Positions 58,915 to 64,000 of a stretch of DNA of 64,000 nucleotides are shown one piece after another; within the stretch, counting starts at the first letter, position 1, and every line of letters begins with the position of its first letter. The notes beneath the pieces are model-generated. The model worked only from the letters and a program-made list of their open reading frames with translations, had not been told where the DNA came from and did no database searches. Source of the DNA: Acanthosoma haemorrhoidale. Taxonomy: Eukaryota > Arthropoda > Insecta > Hemiptera > Acanthosomatidae. Location: NCBI GenBank assembly GCA_930367205.1, contig OV884013.1, positions 93,373,333 to 93,437,332 on the forward strand. The letters run 5' to 3'. Made by a program: the position numbers and the translations under genes.

Positions 58915-59237
58915 TACGTGCGCCTGGCAATAGCCAGTTTCTCCAATCATGTCCTGAGCGTCTGTGGTTCTCGCGTTCTTGGTCAACCTCCGCTGGCTCT
59001 TATCCAGTGACGCAGCTGACAGAGGAGCGTGGGGGGACTTCCCAAGACTCCGCTTCCTTTTCCGCACGCGAGGGAGGTGACAGCCATGTGGACTTGGGGG
59101 TCTCAATTCCGTTTGTAAATACTGTATAAATGAGCGAGTGAATAAAAATAGTAAATATGGTATGAATGAGATCATATATCACTATTACTTATTGCCCAAT
59201 GAGGCAGATTGTAATTTTATTATAATAAAGTTGTTGT
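58915..59237 (+). repeat. LINE 3'-end copy
   Basis: Matches 43480-43757: CAATCATGTCCTGAGCGTCT, GAGCGTGGGGG, CTTCCCAAGACTCCGCTT, CATGTGGACTTGG, GGCAGATTGTAATTTTAT and ATAATAAAGTTGTTGT. No A tail is visible at its end. Confidence 0.87.
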
Positions 59238-61930
59238 AGCTATGGTGGTGAAAAACCTATCCTAAAATATAACCTACATTTTAGTCCGTTCAATCAATTA
59301 GCCTTTAAGAGATCTTTATACTGAAGGAAATGCTACAGACGCTTGATAAAACATCTAAACAGCTAAAAGTAATTTATGGCGTGCGATAAACCTCGCCATC
59401 TTCGGGCGATAGACAATCTATCAACGCTCAGATGGATTATTCCGTACCAACTTGATAAGTAAATATAATTAAAATGTTGGGTTTACTCACAAAATTAAAC
59501 AATCAAACAGTATGTGTCAGGCTATAACGCCGTCTCCTCACGGCACAATAAACAGGCTGTAATTGGTGCCGATCTCTAAATATTCAGTTCTACCCACTGT
59601 ATCAAGTGTGACTGGGTACAATATGTAAATTATGTAAATACAATATGTACAACGGTTTCTCTTCGACCAATCGTAAGTTGCACTGTCCGTATTTTGAACT
59701 ATTGTAGGAGTGAGTATCGACCTCCCATATAATTGATATAGTAGTATTAACCGTGAATTTAGAGATTTTTTTTTTAAGATTTAAAATTGTAGCCGGATAT
59801 TACTTTTTTGGAATAGTCTAGATGACATCCTTAATTTAAAAACTCCATTCATCCATCTATGTTTCGACAAACGCTTACCTGTAACAGTGATATACAGACA
59901 AAGAACTAGTTTAAGCTAATGCTTCGCTACTTATTATAACTAACTTACAACCATGGAAATTATTTATATGCACATACAAGGGAAAGCAGCATTCTTGAGT
60001 TCACCGATTACACGGAAACATATTTTTACTATAATCGATCCAAAAATATTTTACATCTCCTAGCGTTCTTGCCAATCTGCCATAGGAAAACCAGATATAA
60101 AATAAATTAAACTATAAACTCAATTTTTTAAACATAATTTAACATAACACGTGTCTATACTAAACAATGCTTTCAGACCAGAGAATCTTCTTCTGTATTC
60201 TTATGACAAATAACATCGCAAATTAGAAAAAATAAATTTTAAAATAAGCAAAGATGAATACAAATTCTGAACATTTGCATTATTAGAATAAAAATTCCAA
60301 TTAAATAATAAATTTCATTAACAGCTACAGTACTGTCACGCTCACGGAAATTCTGGTCAAGACTTGAAAACACAGGAAAGTCCCACCCTCGTTTAAAAAT
60401 AATCGAACTTCAACTGGGTTACTATAGTTCAGTTTCAGGGTTAATTAATTATTTGGATGAAAAAACAAATTTATATTATAAAAAGGCTGTAATAAATATT
60501 TAACAAATATTGTTGTTGCCGTAGAGAAAAGAACTTTGCAAATGGAATGATCGTTGAAGCTCCAGAATCTGCCACGTTACACAAAAGCACTATTATGCTT
60601 CCTCTTACAATGTTTGTGTTTCGGTATCTCCATGGAATCACACTCATCAGTAATTGTTTACCCGCTGGAATTAGGATGTAGTCTTATGTTTAATTCAGTC
60701 AAGAACTTTAGGCAAAACACCTTTGCGCATATCTTATTTAATATAAATTTGGTTGTGTTGCGTACTATTTTTATATGTAAGAATATATGTTTAAATGTAT
60801 ACAAATTCAAGGTGCAAAGCAAGAAAATGCTCTTGCGGGATATGTTTAATTATTTTGGAGGGAGAGATAAAAAACTATATAAAATTAAAAATATTCAAAT
60901 TTCCATGTTATAACATCTATAGACCTCCAGAAATGTATTGCTAATATTAAATAAGATAAAAAAAATCTTGATTAATGAGCTATTTGAGATGATTTAACTA
61001 AGACTAACATTTATTCATTATTCACGACAAAATAAGACATATTTGGTAAAACAGTGTAGACATGTTTAGGAAATATTGGATACTCAAGACTAATGAAGAA
61101 ATGAATTTCAATAAACATGTAGTTATAATCTTGACTGCCAGTTTATATGGCAAAAGTCTATAATTCCGGCTTAACATTTTACCAAACTTAATGGCTTTGT
61201 GGAGACAAAAAGACTTGACTAACCAAGTTCTTAGCAAATAATTAATTTTTCACCCAATCAAGTATTTTCTGGGCTTTGAGCGATGATTAATTCATATTAT
61301 TTTTAATTAGTTTTATTTTTAGCAATTTCAATCAGCAACGCAATCTGCAACAAAATTGTTTATTCATTTATAACATAAAAACTAAGTTTATAATGGATTA
61401 TTGAACGAAATTTTTATGGTAAAACTATTATAGAAAATGTCTGTTTTTGTAGTATTAACATAAAGATCATAAATATTTTTTATTAGTTTGTCATAACTAT
61501 ATGTTTATAATATAAATCTGTATATAAGCTTAATAACTGTCTGTTCGTATTTTTTTTCTACTACCTAAGTTTCACCAAACAGTGCCTCTAAACGATATAC
61601 TAAATCCAACGAAACCGATTAAAAAACAAGGGCTGTCGTCTGGTGTAGTTGTTATCGTAGACTGTTCAGTGATTTGTTTCTGTGTACAAAATCCTAAATA
61701 GAGGGAGAGTAAAGAGAACTTATCCTACTTCAAGAAAGAGAAGCGAAGAAAGACTCAATCCGAAAGTAAAAGACCTATGATCAAGCTTTGTGTTTTAGGA
61801 ATGACTCTAACACGGGTTTCAAACAACTCAACATTTTTTGTTGATCAAGCAACAAGAAGCCGGGCTCAATTGCGTTTAACTCAGTGCATTTAGTAGTAAT
61901 GGCCCCTATACTTGTATGCTATAAATATGC
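59238..61930. other. No gene recognised
   Basis: AT-rich. The 119-codon frame at 60554-60913 is A/T-driven and has no recognisable motif. This would lie in the first intron of the receptor gene if that call is right. Confidence 0.45.
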
Positions 61931-61966
61931 CTTAGAAATAAGTTTTTGTTGTATTAGGTGGCATAC

Positions 61967-62234
61967 CTATAGGGCTTGGCGTGAGTTCCATCATCTGGGT
62001 GTGTACCTGGGAACCGGTGAACGTGTACTTATTCAAGAACTCTAGCTTGTGCCGCCGGAGCTTGGTGAGGCTGACAGTGGCCTCGGTGATGGCCTTGTAG
62101 TAGCCTCTGACCCCGAAGAGGGTCTTGGGAAGGATGAGGCCGATGGTTAGCGGGGGCCTGGGGGGCTCCGCACGAGGCCCTGGCCGCCCGCCGGCCGCCC
62201 CACACAGCAGCAGCACGAGGAAGCAGCCTCGCAT
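61967..62234 (-). CDS. First coding exon of an NMDA-type glutamate receptor subunit 2-like gene
   Basis: The ATG at 62234 starts MRGCFLVLLLCGAAGG, a signal peptide. A short Pro/Arg-rich linker and then PPLTIGLILPKTLFGVRGYY and LEFLNKYTFTGSQV plus MMELTPSP follow. From memory of the family, this resembles the start of the extracellular amino-terminal (ligand-regulatory) domain of insect NMDA receptor subunit 2. That protein forms glutamate-gated cation channels with NMDA subunit 1 in neurons. The exon ends in CTATAG/GTATGC, a good donor (GT at 61966-61965). It is phase 1, so the next codon is completed by the following exon, which I could not find. The exon and 100 bases of its leader form a CpG-containing GC-rich island in AT-rich DNA. 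Related ionotropic receptors are the alternative. Confidence 0.6.
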
Positions 62235-62345
62235 CCGGAGCGTGACTGCCGCCCCTCTGTCTGCGCGCCCGCCTCTCGCGCCGCCCCGCCCCTCTCTCTG
62301 TCTTCTGTCTTCTCTATGTCAAGGTCTTGAAGAGCTCGAGGCACC
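62235..62345 (-). promoter_or_regulatory. GC-rich 5' leader or promoter-proximal region of the receptor gene
   Basis: About 110 bases upstream of the ATG on the minus strand remain GC-rich, with many CG dinucleotides and GAGAGAG-type repeats on that strand. No TATA box is visible, which fits a broad, TATA-less promoter. Confidence 0.4.
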
Positions 62346-63674
62346 TAGGAGTGGTTGGTGCGGATTTAGGATCTAAACCAAAGATTAGCGGAACCTTAAG
62401 TAGGTAAGCAGAAACTACAATTGAACATTATGCCGATGTAGCTTCTCAATTTTCAGGTATGATTTTAGGACCAGAATAAAGAATAATGGTGAATACTCCT
62501 ACAATTTTAACTTAGAGCATTTACCTCACACATGCCTAAAATCACTCCGGTGTAGTAGTGTTTTCTTTCGAAGCTTGATGCTTCTGATCTATCGCTCTGT
62601 AGCAGAGATGGATATTCTAGCAGTATTATAAGGAAGCTTATAGGTTTTCTGTTGAGAAATCGCAAGGTAAGCCAATTTTCTCTACTTGCTAGTAATTGCA
62701 AAGGTTTTTCATTGTCGTTATTAAACTGGCAGGACACCGGTATGAGATGATGTCACGTTTAGGTTTAACTGTTTTCTGGGTCAGTCGATTTATTCATATT
62801 CGTTCGCTGTTTAGAGACCATCATTTGATGATTTCCTTTCCAATGTGTCGTTCCACACATGGTTCTGCTTGCCTCAGCCCATCTTCTTCACTCTTCTCGT
62901 TCCATGGCAACATTTGCAGCACCTTCCTTTTCCCCTCAGTTAGTACGGCTTAGTCTTTTACTTGGTATCTTTCTATAGTGCTTCCAGTGGCACTTGGCTT
63001 CGTACTTCACATATAATTATTTTAGGTATATCCGGTAAAAATAGCCAAACCACTGCAGTAGCCTCTCTTCCTGTTTAGCTTTCTACAACGGACAGTTCTC
63101 CTAGATCCTTTCCATTGATCTTGGCTCTGAGATGCTCTCTTCTATTTTTCCAGCAATCTCTCTGAGAAATCACAGCTTGGCTTCAATAATTCTACACACG
63201 CGTTAGCCAGCCTACCATACAGTTATGCTGGAAGAAACAAAGTTTTAAACAATGCCAGTTGGATAATTGTTCTTACTTTAATTTCCCTACTACAGTGTTT
63301 TGTTTTCATTTTTATTTTATAGATTATTTACCTTTCCTTACAATTAGCATTGATTATCAATGTTCCAATGTACTCATATAAGCTTATATATTCTAGAATT
63401 TTATTTAGTTCAGTTTAGTTCAAGCATCCCAATACTTACAACCAACTTACATAACTTTTTGAAGCATTCATTTGTTTACGGTTCCATTCTTTCTCGCCAT
63501 TCTTTCGTAGGATTTCAAAGATTCTGTTTGGAGTTTGAAAACAGATACAAATCCAATTTCTGTAATTTTAATTATTGCGCTTCATGTATCTGTCATGTTA
63601 ACACTTTACTTACAGCTTAAAAGAACTTCAGGAAATCTAACGGATGAATACTGTTTATGCTGTTTATACTGGTT
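62346..63674. other. No gene recognised
   Basis: Upstream of the receptor exon. The minus strand of 62780-63200 has a faint resemblance to the end of a LINE ORF2 (a WFG-type block), too degraded to list as one. Confidence 0.4.
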
Positions 63675-63835
63675 ATGATATTTAACCTACCGGGCAGCAG
63701 AGAGATGATAGGATATGGAGTGAGGTTACTAAAAGAGTATTTTGGAACAATACGATAAAAACAAGAAAACAAAGGGGCAACAGACGTATTCAAGAAATTT
63801 TTTTTATAAACTGAAAAGAGCCGAATGGATATTAC
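63675..63835 (+). repeat. Dispersed repeat, inverted relative to 55560-55712
   Basis: Contains TTTAACCTACCGG, CAGAGAGATGATAGGAT, GAACAATACGATAAAAACAA and GAAAACAAAGGG-like blocks. A frame across its right part (from 63742) is open to near the window end and may belong to the repeat's own ORF. Unknown family. Confidence 0.7.
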
Positions 63836-64000
63836 TGATTACACTTTACAGCACTTCCAGTATAAGCACCGGAAACACTGACTGCGTAATCTTCTCCCTC
63901 CAGGACAGGAAAAAAGCCTTGCTAAAATCCTATACTATAGGATGGATAGAGAATTCATCGGCTTTCTCAATGAACTAGCCGGGTATTAAAATGTATAGGC

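Noticed and set aside
62125..62376. 83-codon + frame over the GC-rich island
   Set aside because: The minus-strand frame has a signal peptide, family-like residues and a splice donor; the + frame is a low-complexity shadow.
62780..63200. Minus-strand LINE ORF2 end
   Set aside because: Only a faint WFG-type block and fragments in shifting frames were visible, not enough to separate from chance.
1..64000. CRISPR arrays, rRNA or tRNA genes, prokaryotic operons
   Set aside because: No regularly spaced short repeats, no cloverleaf with boxes A and B, and no rRNA-like sequence were seen. The window is eukaryotic.

Overview
The window looks like AT-rich arthropod (most probably insect) chromosomal DNA in which the recognisable sequence is almost entirely transposable elements. 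The evidence is DD34D mariner elements with TA target duplications, several Ty3/gypsy-type LTR retrotransposons, 5'-truncated non-LTR (LINE) copies, long AT-rich non-coding stretches, and one short GC-rich exon at the right end. That exon encodes a signal peptide followed by a stretch resembling the start of an insect NMDA-type glutamate receptor subunit 2. I cannot name the species. No tRNA, rRNA or CRISPR array was seen.

The centrepiece is a nested pair of LTR retrotransposons at 1771-14010. The outer element (+) has 694-bp LTRs that differ at only two positions, flanked by the 4-bp duplication TATG. It carries gag (2891-4000), a pol reached by a -1 shift at an ideal slippery heptamer CCCAAAT (3988-3994), and a reduced env-like third frame broken by one TAA (12364-13161). 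Its pol is split inside reverse transcriptase by a second, complete element on the minus strand (5681-10043). That element has identical 147-bp LTRs, a CCTAG duplication, a tRNA-Ser-type primer site and one uninterrupted 1342-codon gag-pol frame. The gag ATG of the inner element sits on the LTR/primer-site junction, so the first codons are the primer binding site itself. The outer element is GC-rich and the inner one is strongly A-rich, which suggests separate histories.

From 14 to 34 kb the window is mostly AT-rich DNA with no recognised gene. It contains a minus-oriented LTR fragment (18735-19288), a broken LINE reverse transcriptase (19310-20090), a mariner-like relic whose centre has been replaced (22820-23973) and short dispersed repeats. 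From 34 to 51 kb there are further copies of that LTR family, including a clean solo LTR with ACATT duplications (49744-50620). The same part holds a LINE copy of about 2.1 kb (41610-43757), several 3'-end copies of the same LINE on both strands, and a full-length but broken mariner (44584-45867).

The right end holds a compact gag-only LTR element on the minus strand (56327-58251). It has identical 188-bp LTRs that begin AGTTAA and end TTAACT, it sits in a TA microsatellite, it has a good primer site and polypurine tract, and it has lost pol and env. Further right are another LINE tail (58915-59237) and the receptor exon (62234-61967, minus strand) with a splice donor; the rest of that gene would lie in or beyond the window to the left. 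Three other possible host exons (31.6, 37.5 and 49.1 kb, all minus strand) are listed with low confidence.
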